Shown piece after piece: positions 32,126 to 44,200 of a stretch of 64,000 nucleotides of DNA (positions are counted from its first letter, which is position 1; every line of letters starts with the position of its first letter). The DNA lies in the NCBI GenBank assembly GCA_963995505.1, contig OZ023184.1, positions 12,292,308 to 12,356,307 on the forward strand, read 5' to 3'. The notes under the pieces are model-generated. The model saw nothing but the letters and a program-made list of their open reading frames with translations, ran no database searches and was not told where the DNA came from. Origin of the DNA: Hypericum androsaemum (taxonomy: Eukaryota > Streptophyta > Magnoliopsida > Malpighiales > Hypericaceae). The position numbers and the translations under genes were made by a program.

Positions 32126-34439
32126 ATCTACTATCTTCACTATATAGTTCTAAAAAAACTATCTTCACTATATGATGTTTTCTTACTTTCTGACCTCAAG
32201 AATTTTATTATCATCCATAGTCTAATTTATTTCTTCCAGTATCATAATTTTTTTTTTTTTTACCGATTCTTTTCTTCCCTACTTTCTCGATCTTATTTTC
32301 TTAACCCCTCTTGTTGATTGTTGTTATGACAAACAATTTAACGCCGTCCTAATTTTTTTTCATGGTGTTCTAAACAAAATTACTATCAAAATTTAGCGAT
32401 GAACTAACACTATTTGATATGAAACTTTTGTTGTGTGTGTGTGGACTGTGGCGACCAATATACGTGGATGTTTACCTGCCGCTAAACAGAGGAAATAAAT
32501 CCACCTTACAGAGTATCACCTAGCTTCATCTTAACAGTAACTCGATGTCACGATCCTTTTTTACTTGTAAGCACCCAGTGAACTAAAACTTATTCGTAGA
32601 AAAAAATCGTTGCCTTATAAATCTCTCCCAGTAGGTATTTAGCTCACCAAGAGTCACTTTGATCGATTGATAAAGACATTATTCTAACATAACTCTTGAG
32701 CTCGAATCATAATATTATTAAGTACTTATTGAAAAATTTTGTTACCTTTCAAAAAATTTATCTGGTTCGAAAATCGTTCAAATACTAAATGGTATAAAAA
32801 AAACTAAAATCTCACGTGAAGATAGTATATCAAATTCTTCACTACGTGAAGATTCACCTTGCATTGGTTTGTTCTTAGAAACTCGATTTGAGCTACAACT
32901 AAGGATATTGCGATACTGAGTGCGCTTGTGCCTAAATACATGTTTTTATTTATTTACAACTTGTTACTGTGGTTTATTACAAAGATTCTTTGGTTTCGTG
33001 GATATCAAGGAAGCAACAACTAACATCTTGTATTCTTGTTCTTACTTCAAGGCAGAACTTGAAGTCCCTCAATTAGTGGCCACATTTAATAAACTAAAAT
33101 ACCAGAATTCATTTTCCCTCTGAATTTAAAAATATTTTCTCAATTCACTCGATATCAGAATTTGACGGAAGACTACGCAGCCATACATACTTCGTATTAA
33201 AGTGGTACATGGCTAATTTGGTGCCTGTTTTAGCAATATCATCTACACTACATACACCATTTTACCCAAAATAAAGCAGAAATAAGAATAATATTGTAAG
33301 AAATAAGAACCCGGAATCCGAACCTCTTACTCATCAGAATTTCACTCATGAAAAAATACGGAAATATAATTATATAAAAAGCCCTGTGTACCTAGCTTAT
33401 ACTCTGTGGCGGCAGGGGAAGGCACAATAGAAGCCAACTTGATGAAGAAGAAATCCTCGTTGTTTCTTCAAAAAGTTTGCGTAGGAGGAGAGAACAAGTG
33501 TGTGGATTTGCAAGGATCTATGTATTTAAGGTCCCCTTTAATAAAGAAATATATCTTATATTTATATTTGTGGCCGGGAAAGAAAAAAGAAATATATATT
33601 TAAGGTAGGAGGAGGGTACATATTATGTCGTTTTCCACTTTCCTATACAGGATATGAATGCGAGACCACGATACCCAGCCACCTCATGGTCTTTTAAAAA
33701 TTCATGATGACGCATTTGCATTATGTCTTAAATAGAAAATTACTGGTTCAGCCTCCACGATATACAATAGAACATTTCCCATCTTTTTCTAATTACTTAT
33801 CAATAAAAATATTGGGTTATAAGTAAGACAATCTTATCAGAATTTGGGGTTATAAGTAAGGAAGCTAGAAAGTGCGATCATATAATAAATCTAATCAGAA
33901 TTTCGAAATTAAACATGTTCGGATGAGAAAGTTAATTTAGCTTCATTAACCGAAAAAATATTTTAGATTACTCTAATTATCTTGAATTCGAATATTTGAA
34001 AATATAATTGTATTAAAATATATATTAGGAGAAATTTCATATCTTAAAGGATTTACTAGCTTGAACGTGATGATTATTGGGCATAACGTGTCCAGATTGT
34101 AGGTAGTATAAGAAAAAATCAGCTAGCTTATCATGAAAAAGTCTTTCTAAACAATTTCATTATATCAAACAACTTGTGATTACATGTACTTTTACGTAAA
34201 TTTTTACACAACCATACTCGTTAAATCTTGAATTTTATATATTTTTTAAATTTATAGTGCCTCGTGTCATTAGTCAACATGTCCTTTGGCATTGAATTTA
34301 ATTTTTAATCTTTAAAAGTAAATGGAAACAGTTGGGTAAAATCGTCCGAGCAAGTTCAGAGCCGATGACGCAACATCCTTTACACCAATCGTCCATATTT
34401 ATAATATAAACAAAAAAGGAAATTCTGACGCACCCCACT
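32126..34439. other. AT-rich intergenic sequence
   Basis: No gene or element recognised in about 2.3 kb. Frames are short. A 65-codon frame at 33406 begins with GTG and shows no domain. Confidence 0.45.
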
Positions 34440-34851
34440 CGACGACAGCTACTACGTCCCTGGTGGACCCCACAAATTGAATTTTATTTCCAACTGGGCC
34501 CACACCCTCGCCTGGATCTAGGGACGCGTGGTATTTGGGGCCCACTCGAACGGTTGTGGCCTTCGTCGGGCCCGGGAAAGATAACGTGCTCTGGACGACG
34601 ATCCGCCCTTACGCTGTGGTGGCGTTAGGTGGCAAAGTGAGGAGAGAGAATGGGAGAGGCTTGGCCCTTTTCTGGAATTGGGGCGGGGCGAAAAGGGATA
34701 ACACAAGCGTGGATCTCAACGACCACGACGGGTTAACTTCCACCTGTTCCCCCCGGCAGACACGGAGTAGATTATACTCCTATAGGGATAGCCACTCTAG
34801 AGAGGCCACGTTTCTGTGGAAAGAACCTTTTGGAAGCCAAATTTTGTATTT
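34440..34851. other. GC-rich block with GGGCCCA-type motifs; no gene assigned
   Basis: Three gggccca/tgggccc-like sites (near 34495, 34537 and 34569) lie within 80 bp. Such site II motifs are common in plant promoters of growth genes and are bound by TCP factors. The 106-codon frame at 34535-34855 has no recognised domain. It may be a promoter or CpG-rich relic; no adjacent coding exon was found. Confidence 0.3.
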
Positions 34852-34927
34852 CTAATTAGACATCTACCCGATAATCGCACCAATCCAATGGCAAGAGCAG
34901 AGCTCTACTAATTGAGCTAAATTCCCC
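34852..34927 (-). pseudogene. trnA-UGC: Fragment like plastid trnA-UGC exon 1 and intron start (NUPT)
   Basis: On the minus strand from 34927: GGGGAATTTAGCTCAATTAG, then TAGAGCTCTGCTCTTGCC, corresponding to acceptor stem, D-arm and anticodon-arm start of plastid tRNA-Ala. It is followed by GGTGCGATTATCGGGTAGAT and GTCTAATTA, like the start of the group II intron in that gene. By eye about 80% of positions agree with my memory of the plastid gene. The match stops on both sides, so it is a small old organelle-to-nucleus insertion, not a working tRNA gene. Confidence 0.5.
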
Positions 34928-34953
34928 AAGTCAAGAGGGGGTGGATTTGTTGG

Positions 34954-35210
34954 GGACTGGGGTAGTCCCCAAATATGGGGACTAACTCAAACCAATATCA
35001 CTACACATGCAAACCAATATCACTTCATAAGTAAACCATCGTCTTCTAAACCAATATTACTTCACATGCAAACCAATATCACTTCACATGCAAACCAATA
35101 ACACCTGATAGGTTATTGACCATCAGATTTAAAAATAATCAAATCTGACGGCTCAAATTGTAGTCCCCACCTATGGACAAATTTTCTTTAGTCCCCACTC
35201 AATCCGGTCT
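34954..35210. mobile_element. MITE-like element with internal 22-bp repeats
   Basis: Ends carry ggggac-type words in inverted arrangement (ggggactggggtagtcccc at the left, tagtccccactcaatccgg at the right). Between them five or so units of aaaccaatatcacttcacat (about 22 bp) follow in direct order from about 34989 to 35110. A related but shorter text (gtggggactac ... accattagat) occurs near 2070-2160. TSD not resolved, family unknown. Confidence 0.4.
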
Positions 35211-36181
35211 CAGTCAAGAGAGCATGCATGAAATAATCTTGGACTTTGAACCAGAAACTTCGTCCTTGCATTTATGGATTTGATTAAAATTTGAAGGATA
35301 TAAATTTTGAATTCGACAAGACTGTACTTAATAATAAGTACCAAACAATAAAAAACATCTCGAGTATGTAAATAAGAGAGTCCAATTGTTAGTTACTTGA
35401 AAAAAAACTGGAAAATCTTGATTTAAATTAAATTTGTACTCTCGACTCTCGAGTCTTTAATAGTGGTGAGTTGGGATGGAGCCATAAAAGTTTTATCATA
35501 AAACTCAATAAAAAAATGTTAACTTGACTCTCCAATATATGTCCATAAAACAATTATTACTTTACTACAATTTCGGTTGTCAAAGTTCTCAGAATCTGGA
35601 AAAGTTATTTATTCCTACTTTTATAAAGCGCACTCAAAAGCACGTCGATTAAAAAAAGGATAAATGAAAACGTGTTTCACTTTTCAAAAGTCAAGAATCT
35701 CTTCTAGGTTACATTAAAGAAGAAAATTGACGAACGGGGCAATCATAGAAAGAGATAATCACGATCAACTCCTCCTTGATCCCAAACGGAAGACTACAGA
35801 TATGGCGGAGCAAGAGAAAAAAAGCAAAATATTAAACACGTAAAAATGATTATGGATGAAAGAAGCCGACTCTGTATGTAAAGGTGTTGTGTCCTTTTGA
35901 TTTTGAAGGTTGAAGTTGAAGTTGAAGCAGTAGCATTCGCTTCCTTCGATTGCTGTGTTGTTGCGTCACTTGGATTGAAGCAGTAACTACTGCATGTTTT
36001 ATTGTGGCATTTGATTAATTAAAATCAAAAGACACAAATTGATAAGAGTATGAAAAGAAATAAATAAGAGGGAAAAACGGAAAGTGTCATTTTAATGAAA
36101 GATGGATGACTTTTGAACATGGCCTTTAGATGTTTTCTTCATTCATGGCCTTTGAAACATTAAATATGTCTATTGGGAACC
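35211..36181. other. AT-rich intergenic sequence
   Basis: No gene recognised. Confidence 0.4.
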
Positions 36182-36191
36182 TATAAATAGG
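36182..36191 (+). promoter_or_regulatory. TATA box in an LTR-like region
   Basis: TATAAATAGG is followed by a CT-rich leader (cattcagttcatcccattc) as in Copia LTRs and their leaders. The surrounding 35.9-37.1 kb, apart from the inserted MITE, looks like a decayed LTR or leader, but its ends were not found. Confidence 0.3.
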
Positions 36192-36277
36192 AGGTTCTAT
36201 TTGCCATTCAGTTCATCCCATTCATTTTTCATATCTTTTTCTCTTCTCTCATTCTCAACCATAAGACATTCTTTTGA

Positions 36278-36794
36278 GAGAAAAATTCACTAAAGTACCC
36301 TGTAGTTTTACGCTTTTTTACTATAGTACCATGTGGTTTGACTTTCTTTTTAGGTGAGAGAGGTTTCGAAAAGTGACACTTTTGGTGAGAGATTTTTAAC
36401 CGGAGTTAATTTTTCTAATCTGACCAAACACGTCATCGCCACATCGTATTTTTATATTCTAAGTGGCGATGATGTGGCAAAATTACAAAATCTTAAAAAT
36501 CAAAATTACAAAATTGCCACATCGCCAAAAATTTTATAATTAGGGTTAGAAAAATAAAGGGATTGCGATTTTGTAATTTTGCCACGTCATCGCCACTTAG
36601 GATATAAAAATATGACGTGGCGATGACATGGTGTCTATTTGTATGGCCTAGTTGGTAAAATCAACCCTGGTTAACAATTTGTCACCAAAAGTGTCACTTT
36701 TCGAAACTTCTGTCACCTAAAAAAAAAAAGTCAAACTACAGGGTACTAAGGTAAAAAAGCATGAAACTGCATGATACTTTAGTGAACTTTTTTC
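36278..36794. mobile_element. 517-bp long-TIR MITE, probable Mutator type
   Basis: The halves are inverted copies. The left starts gagaaaaattcactaaagta and continues with ccctgtagttttacgc; the right ends with the near-complement (gcatgaaactgcatgatact, then ttagtgaacttttttc). Further in, gccacatcatcgccac-type text is mirrored. Flanks are ttcttttga (36269-36277) and ttcttttaa (36795-36803), 8 of 9 matching. No coding capacity. Confidence 0.7.
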
Positions 36795-38389
36795 TTCTTT
36801 TAAAGTTCTAGAGGTGATATTCTAAAGGTTACCACCTAGAATATCAAACATTTTGAGTAATCCTAGAGCTGTACTTGTCGGAACCCTTTGGCAACACATT
36901 CTGGGAGCAAATACACCCTTAAGGAGAGTGATCATAATCACGCCCTCAAGAATCAAGTTCTCTTTTGAAAATAGTTCGTGCTTCATTGGGTGTTTGTTTC
37001 CTCTCCTAAAAGTCAGATTCCATATTATCCCTAATTGCTTTAACAAAAGATCGACTAATTTTCTATTTGTTAAAAGTGCACGATTTTGTTTCATGTTCTA
37101 TCTCCATCAGCTTTTCAATATATATTTCTTTTTTTAATCAGTTAAGTTTTTTAAGTGTATTATTATTTACATATTACATATTGTATAGAATTTTCTCGCA
37201 CTAGAACAAGACTGCAGCCACAGCTTTACTAAAACCCTGCAGTGATAAAATTCATTGGAGTAAAATCGCTACAGGGAAAGAAACGTTGAGCTGCTAAACA
37301 ATAATTCTACAGTTCCGGCTCCATTTACACGTATACCCCCAGACCTTGGAGATTTCTAATGCAATTTACCCATTATAGCAATTGCAGTAAAAAACTTTTT
37401 AACCCGGTTCAATGTATTTTTCTCTTCTGCGTTGTATTTTTTTTAGGACAATAATCATTGATGGTAAAATATAGGATTTAGTTTTCATTGTTCAATTTGG
37501 TGCCATTAATCTATGAATGAGTAACCGTATGGAGATGGTAGCATGACTCATTCTAACCCATGTTTTATCACCATCCATTTGCATGATTTTCATGACTTGT
37601 CTCATATATACCATGTTTCACTCACGCATCTATCATGCCTCACTTCCTATATGTACCATGATTTGGCCGCATTTGTACCATGAGTCACCGCATATGTACA
37701 ATGGCTCAAAGCAAATGTAGCATGGCTCATTTCTGTCGAACGGGCGGAGCGAGAAGCTCATGCTTTTTCCTTCACATTGATCTCACAAAAACTTAAAACT
37801 AATTGATGTAATTCATATTTTAATTAGTTCAAAATATCTAATTTAATGATTATATTTAATTAGACTTTTTTTTCTAATTAACTTTTTAGGTCTAAACCCA
37901 ACACATATCTTTATGTTAGACGAGAGCCTAGACTGAGTGCTGTTGGAAGCCTAGCAATACTAAGGGGAGAACACAAAAATAGAATAGCTGGCCCACACTT
38001 GTGATGGCATTTTTGTAATATTAGTGAATACACAGTAACATTTTGAGAATGTGTGTGCGTCATTAATATCTCTAGAAAAATAGAGCAATGATTATTTTCC
38101 TTAATGGTAGAGATTTCTCTTACTTTTATTAATGAATGTCTTTTTTTCAATAAAAAAATATTTTCTGGAATTATGAGAATTCCCTATAATCAAGAAATTA
38201 TATTTCCAATCTCAAGCATACACGAATCACGCAAAAATTTGAACGGCACATCAAGAAAAAATTACAACGGAACACACACAATACAACGACAAATTAGGCA
38301 AAAATTTGATATGCTCTTGAAAAACGATTGCACCCCTTTGAAAAATTGGATATGCCGTTGAAAAGCGATTGCACGCCTTTAAAAATCGG
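36795..38389. other. Intergenic; degenerate repeats at 37545-37735
   Basis: No gene recognised. Around 37545-37735 short units with tgtaccatgatt/tgtagcatggctc wording repeat irregularly at about 20-25 bp. The 90-94 codon frames at 36822-37137 have no domain and lie in the LTR-like sequence. Confidence 0.4.
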
Positions 38390-38560
38390 ATGTGTCATTG
38401 TGTTTTTGCCTTTGAAACTAATGTGCCATTGTATTTTTGTATTTGAAATTGATGCGCCACTATTTTTTCTTTGAAACTAATGAGCCGTTGTACTTTTGCC
38501 CTATGAAACTGATGCGCCGTTGTATTTTTGTCTTTGAAACTGATGTTTCGTTGTCTTTTC
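38390..38560. repeat. Minisatellite, about 31-bp unit, five diverged copies
   Basis: Units resemble gcgccgttgtatttttgtct plus ttgaaactgat, beginning near 38392, 38422, 38452, 38482 and 38514. Divergence among units shows it is old. Confidence 0.7.
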
Positions 38561-38619
38561 CTAAAGTTTCGTTGTCTTTAGCCTTTAAAAAATGACGACA
38601 CGTCTTTGAAAATGAAGTC

Positions 38620-38830
38620 ACGCCTTTGAAAATGACAAAAATTGCAAGAGGTAAATATGAAGAGGCGGAAAAGGAGAAAAAAGTAGAGGAAGTGAAGGAA
38701 GAGGGAAAAAAGAAAGAGGTGGTGAAGAAAGAGGTGAAAGAGGAAACAATGAAGAGGAGACGAAAAGGAGAAATGAAGAGGATGAAAAAACAAAGGAAGA
38801 TGATGAGAAAGAAATAAAAAAAAGAGGAGG
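38620..38830. repeat. Polypurine tract of about 200 bp
   Basis: One strand is almost all A and G (gaggcggaaaaggagaaaaa and onward). It yields a Lys/Glu-only frame on the plus strand (63 codons) and Phe/Ser/Leu frames on the minus strand. I regard these as products of composition, not genes. It lies just upstream of the LINE insertion. Confidence 0.75.
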
Positions 38831-39303
38831 AGAACAACGAAAATTTTGTTTCTGCAGAAAATGTTACCAAAGAATACAAGAGATAGGAAGAGGAAGGAGA
38901 AGGGGAAAGTGAACCTTACCCAAAATGCCCTAGGACACGCGCGAAAAATCTTTGCAATTAGAGAGATTACCACACGTGCTTTTTTAGGAAAAATGAATGA
39001 CTTAGATTTTTTTGCGGATGGTACTGGCAAATTAACAAACGCAGCACAAAGTCTCTCCTTCGCTTAGGAGCTTGCCTCTTCACTCCCTCTTTCCTTCTTC
39101 CTTCCTCCTTTTTCCTTCTTCCTTTTCCTTTCCCCTTTTATCTCCTGCCTTCCTCACCTTCCGCCCTCCCCTCCTTTATTCTTCATCTCCCATGCTTTCC
39201 TTTCCTTCAACCATCCCTGTCCCACAACCTTAATAGCTATTTAATTTCTCCCAACCATATTCCCCTCTCCTTCGCCCTAATCATTAGTATAATAATCTTC
39301 CTT

Positions 39304-41283
39304 ATGGATTCCAACCAAGATGAAAGTGTTATCCTTGCTGAGTTGCTCAGAGAAACATGCCTCATGAAACACGGGCCCGACATCCCGTTATCCCCAAATA
39401 TTGACTCTGAAGACTGGGACCCCGACCTTGTCCTTATTGGAAAGGTCATTTCCTCTAGGAGCTCCTGGGTCCCTTCTTTAAAGGCCTGCGTCACCAAGTC
39501 CTGGAGTACTTTGCCAGATCTTCTGGAGGTTAGTGAACTAGCTCCAAACCTATTCTCCTTCTCTTTTAAGAAAGTGGAGGATAAGAATCGTGCTTTGAAT
39601 AATACCCCATGGTCTGTTGATGATCAACACCTGATATTGAAGGCTTGGGATCCTAGTATTTCGTGGATCGATATTGATTTCTCCCTGACCAGTTTTCATG
39701 TGCAAGTTCATGGCCTCCCGAGAAATATGATTAGCCCTAAAACTGCTGAATTGGTTGGCCAGCAGTTTAAAGGTCTTGTTTCTTTGGACGAAAATGAGCT
39801 GGTTTCACCGGGTCGGAGTGCCTTTCTCCGTTTAAAGGTCTTTGTTACAGTGGATCTTCCTCTTCTCAACGGCTTTCGTATCCCCGGCGGTGGTCGGGAT
39901 CCATGACTTATCACGTATAAGTATGAGAGACTTCCAGAATTTTGCTTCTTATGTGGTCGTCTTGGACATTCTGATCGTTTTTGCTCTATCGACGGTCAGA
40001 TGTTGACTCTCCTGAAAAGTTTGAAGCTAGATGAACTTCCTTTTGGGTCTTGGATGAGGGCAACTCCAGTCTTCCCTCGCTCTACTGGTCATCGCCCTTT
40101 TCATCACCTAACATATCCTCGCGGGCATCCTCCTCCATCGCCGCTCTTGCCGAGTTTGCTTCCTCCTCCATCACTGGCGACTCTGCCATCTAGGGGGATG
40201 ATATCTCTGTCCCCTCCCTCTTCGGTTTCAAGGTTGGGGAAAGGCAAAGTTGATGGTGATGATGTTTTGGTTACACAAGACAAAATTACCCCTGGTGTTT
40301 CTGTTCTCTCTCCTGATATTTCGAGGGATAGATTGGTCCTTTCCCTATCAGAAGTCTCTCTCCAGCCATATGTCACCTCAGGGTCTTCTCCTAGTAGCTG
40401 TGGTGTTCTTAATGCAGGGGTCTTGTCACCCATTACCCTTGTGCAGCCACTCATGACTGAGAGTGGAATTTGTATTCCTATATCTTCGAACTTTGCTCCA
40501 GCTGGTTCTCTTCCAACTAGTTTGGATAACCAGAGGAAGATTATTATCCTTAATAGTAAGGATCTGAAGGAGTTTCCCAACCCCACTACCGCTAACCCGT
40601 ATCCCCTTCCAGCCCACGTGGTTAACCCCTCTCCATCACCCAAACCTACTCACGTGGCCAAACCAACTACTCCCACTCCTGTACACATGTCAACTCCAAA
40701 ATATTTTCCATCTTCTAGTGACCAAAAGCATAAATTGCCTATATCCCTGTCCCATTCCTCCCCTCGAAGTCCTCCCCAACCCCATCTTCCTGTTCCTAAG
40801 CGAAAATCTTCCCCCAATTTAAAAAACCCTAACCCAAATTCCAAAAAAAAATCCAAATTGATTTTGTCTAACACTAATTCTCTGCCTATATCTGTTGCCT
40901 CTATTGATTTTCAGGTAGACTCCTTGGGCTTCTCGATGGTTTCCCCTTTGGGGTTGACTGATGGGTCTCTCGATTTGGCCCGCTTATCGTCGGTCCCTCC
41001 CAAGAGGCCGTATCGGAGGAGGGTGGGTCTTCGTCCATCGGCCCTCTCCACCTCTGAATCTGATGCGAAGGCCACTTCGGATGTGGTTTCTAATTCATCC
41101 CTGGCGGTGCTAAGTCGGGACTTATTGCCTTTGGATCCACAATTAGCACAACCTCTGAATGGCGAGACTCATAGCCTCTCAACCCCTCCTGGTCATGGTG
41201 GCAGTGACGCAGCGAGCTTGGCAGGTATTTCTGGTTCCTCTATGCTGCGGGTGACAGGCACACTGTCACCTGAGCTCCAATGA
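39304..41283 (+). pseudogene. LINE ORF1: RNA-binding protein (DUF4283, zf-CCHC), one in-frame stop
   Basis: Starts MDSNQDESVILAELLRE. The first 200 codons hold the DUF4283-like fold (VLIGKVISSRSSW, FSFKKVEDKNRALNNTPW, LTSFHVQVHGLP). A TGA at 39904-39906 interrupts it where relatives have Trp. The same frame then continues through a CX2CX4HX4C zinc knuckle (Cys codons at 39943, 39952 and 39982, His at 39967) and a long Pro/Ser-rich tail to 41283. ORF1 proteins of plant LINEs bind the element RNA. The stop codon (41281-41283) overlaps the ORF2 start (41280-41282) in an ATGA, so ORF2 could be translated by reinitiation. Confidence 0.88.
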
Positions 41284-44200
41284 GTTGCTTGGCTTGGAAT
41301 TGTAGGGGATTAGGTCGTCCCCTGACAATTGAGGTACTTAAGGGCCTTGTCAAAAAATTTTCCCCTTCGATTGTGTTTCTTATGGAAACTATGCAGAAAA
41401 GGCATAAGATCGAAAAGTTACGGCGTAGTTGTAGATTTCCTAATTTTACTTATGTTGATCCTTTAGGTAAATCGGGCGGTCTTGCTTTATGGTGGTCTGC
41501 CGACTTCCAGATTGATATTATTTTTATCTCTAAAAACTTTTTCGACACTTTGTGTATTGATTTAAAGAGCTCTACTTCCTGGTTTTCTACTTTTATCTAC
41601 GGAGAGCCTAATTCTTCGAAAAGAAAGTGTTTTTGGCAGGATTTTTTGGCTTATTGCAGGCCTCCTAGTGAGCCTTGGATGTGCATTGGCGATCTCAACT
41701 TGGTTGCTAGTCCATCCGAAAGGCTGGGGGGTCACCCTCCTGAGTTGTGGCAGATGTCCCTTCTCCAGGATTTTATTCGGGTTGGACAGCTTCTGGATCT
41801 TGGTTTTAAAGGCAATCAATTTACTTGGTCCAAAATCCAATCCGGGTCTGATTATATGGTCCAGAGACTTGATAGGTCTCTTGCTAATGCTAAGTGGAGG
41901 GATCTCTTTCCCAAAGCACAAGTTTTACATGGTCCTTTCTGGGGTTCCGATCATTGCTACCTGTTTTTAAGTGTTAATTTTTCAAAAATTAGGAGGAGAC
42001 CATTTAGGTTTGAAGAGTTTTGGATTAAGGAGGTTGGTTGCAGGGATGTTGTTGATCATGCTTGGCTTCCTCCTGTTCCTGGTTCTCCTCCCTTTATTTT
42101 TGGAAAGAAGATTTTGCTTTGTACTGACAGTCTGATCTTGTGGAGCAAGAACTTCAATGAAAATAGGAAAGCTAGGATCACACTTTTGACCTCAAAGTTT
42201 CAGCTGCTCCAGATTTCGAAAGGTGCTACTTCCTTTATGGATGATGAGTTGCAAATCAAGCGGGAGCTGGCAGATCTTATGGAAAAAGAAGAAATTTTTT
42301 GGAGGCAAGGGTCGAGGATTGCCTGGCTTCAATGGGGAGACAAAAATTCAGCCTTTTTCCATACCTCTGCAACACAACGACGATAGGTAAACCAACTTGT
42401 TAGGCTAAAAACCGATGATGGTTGTTGGATTGAGGAGGAACATGATTTACAATCTCATGTGTTTAACCATTTTAAAAACCTGTATTCATTTCAAAACACT
42501 GTAGATCCTGAAGCTATCATCGACTACATTCCTAGTCTTGTCACGCCCTCTATGGCGGCTGATTTAATTCGGCCTATTTCTCCCGAGGAAATTAGGGTTG
42601 CTGTGTTTGATATGGGTGGGACCAAATGTCCTGGCCCGGATGGTTTTTCTGGTATCTTTTATCAGAAATTTTGGAGCACTACTTCACCTGATCTCATTGC
42701 ATTAGTTAAAAATCTGTTTGATACTAGTATTGTGCCTGTGGAGCTTAACAAAACTTACATTGCTCTCATTCCGAAAGTCTCTAATCCTAGTAATATCCAT
42801 GGTTTTTGACCTATTGGCCTGTGCAACTTTGCATATAAGGTTTATTCCAAGGTTTTGGCGAATAGGTTAAAGCCATGGATGGAGTCTCTGATCACTGAAT
42901 GCCAAGGTGCTTTCGTGAAAGGTAGGTGCATTCAGGATAACATCATTATTGCACATGAAGCATTCCATTGTCTTCGAACTGCTGGTAGGAAAAAGATCAA
43001 CTCTATGGCTATTAAGCTTGACTTAAGAAAAGCTTTTGATTTAGTCAATTGGAGTTTTTTGGAAAAAGTTATGAGAAAAATGGGATTTCCTGAGAAATGG
43101 ATTGTTTGCACTATGAGATGCATTACTTCCACTTCTTACAGCATTCTTTTTAATGGTCAACCTCTGCCCTGGTTCTCTTCTTTTAGAGGTATTCGGCAGG
43201 GGGATCCCCTGTCTCCATTTCTGTTCCTGTTTATATCTGATGCCTTCGCACATTTTATCTCTCATGCTAAGAATTTGGGTGAAATTCAGGGTTTTGCTCT
43301 TAACAGGCATTGTCCTACTCTCACTCATATCCTATTTGCTGACGATACTCTTATCTTTGGTAGAGCTACTGAACAGAAAGCCAGAAAACTGAAATCTTTG
43401 CTTGTTTGCTTCTCCAATGCTTCAGGACAGGAAATAAACTTTGATAAATCCAGTGTGTGTTATGCTAGATGGGAATCAGAGCATAATATACAGGTTATCT
43501 CTAACATTTTGGAGATCAAACAGATGGGAACTAACGATAAGTACTTGGGTCTTCCCTCCTTTTGGGGAAGATCCAAGAAAGAAGCCTTGAACTTTATCTT
43601 TGAAAGGATGTTAAGTAGGACACAAAGCTGGAAACAGAACTTGCTTTCGACTGCAGGTAGGGAGGTACTTATTAAAGCCGTTTTAACTTCTATTCCCTGT
43701 TATACCATGCAATGCTTACTCTTTCCCTCTACTTTTGTGACTAAACCGAATAGTTTAATCTCAAATTTCTGGTGGTCGGGTGATGTGAGCCGAAACAAGA
43801 TTCATTGGCTCAGTTGGAGCAAATTAACTTTGTCCAAGAAGTCTGGTGGTTTGGGATTTAAAGATTTAAAAATCTTTAACATTGCCTTGTTGGCCAAACA
43901 AGTATGGAGGCTACAAACCAATCAAAACTCAATGTGCTTTAAAGTCCTGAAAGGACTTTATTTTCATGACGATGACCTGATGTGTGCTACTAAAGGTTCC
44001 AGACCCTCTTGGATTTGGAGTAGCCTGATGGTGGGACAAAAAGCTATAAGAGATGATGTTTTGATTAGGATTGGTGACGGTTTTTCTACCAACATCTGGA
44101 AGGACCCTTGGGTTCCAGGGTTGCCTGGTTCCAAAGTTTTTCCCAGGACTTCAATTCCATGGGAGTTAATCTCTGTTGCTGACCTCTTTTGTCTGTCCAC

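Noticed and set aside
34535..34855. 106-codon plus-strand frame in the GC-rich block
   Set aside because: No recognised domain; ends in AT-rich DNA next to a NUPT scrap; probably chance in GC-rich sequence.
38460..39030. Two long minus-strand frames (139 and 150 codons) and a 63-codon plus frame
   Set aside because: They arise from the polypurine/polypyrimidine tract and minisatellite; near-single-class residue content.
40104..40643. 179-codon minus-strand frame
   Set aside because: Shadow of the LINE ORF1 Pro/Ser-rich tail on the other strand.
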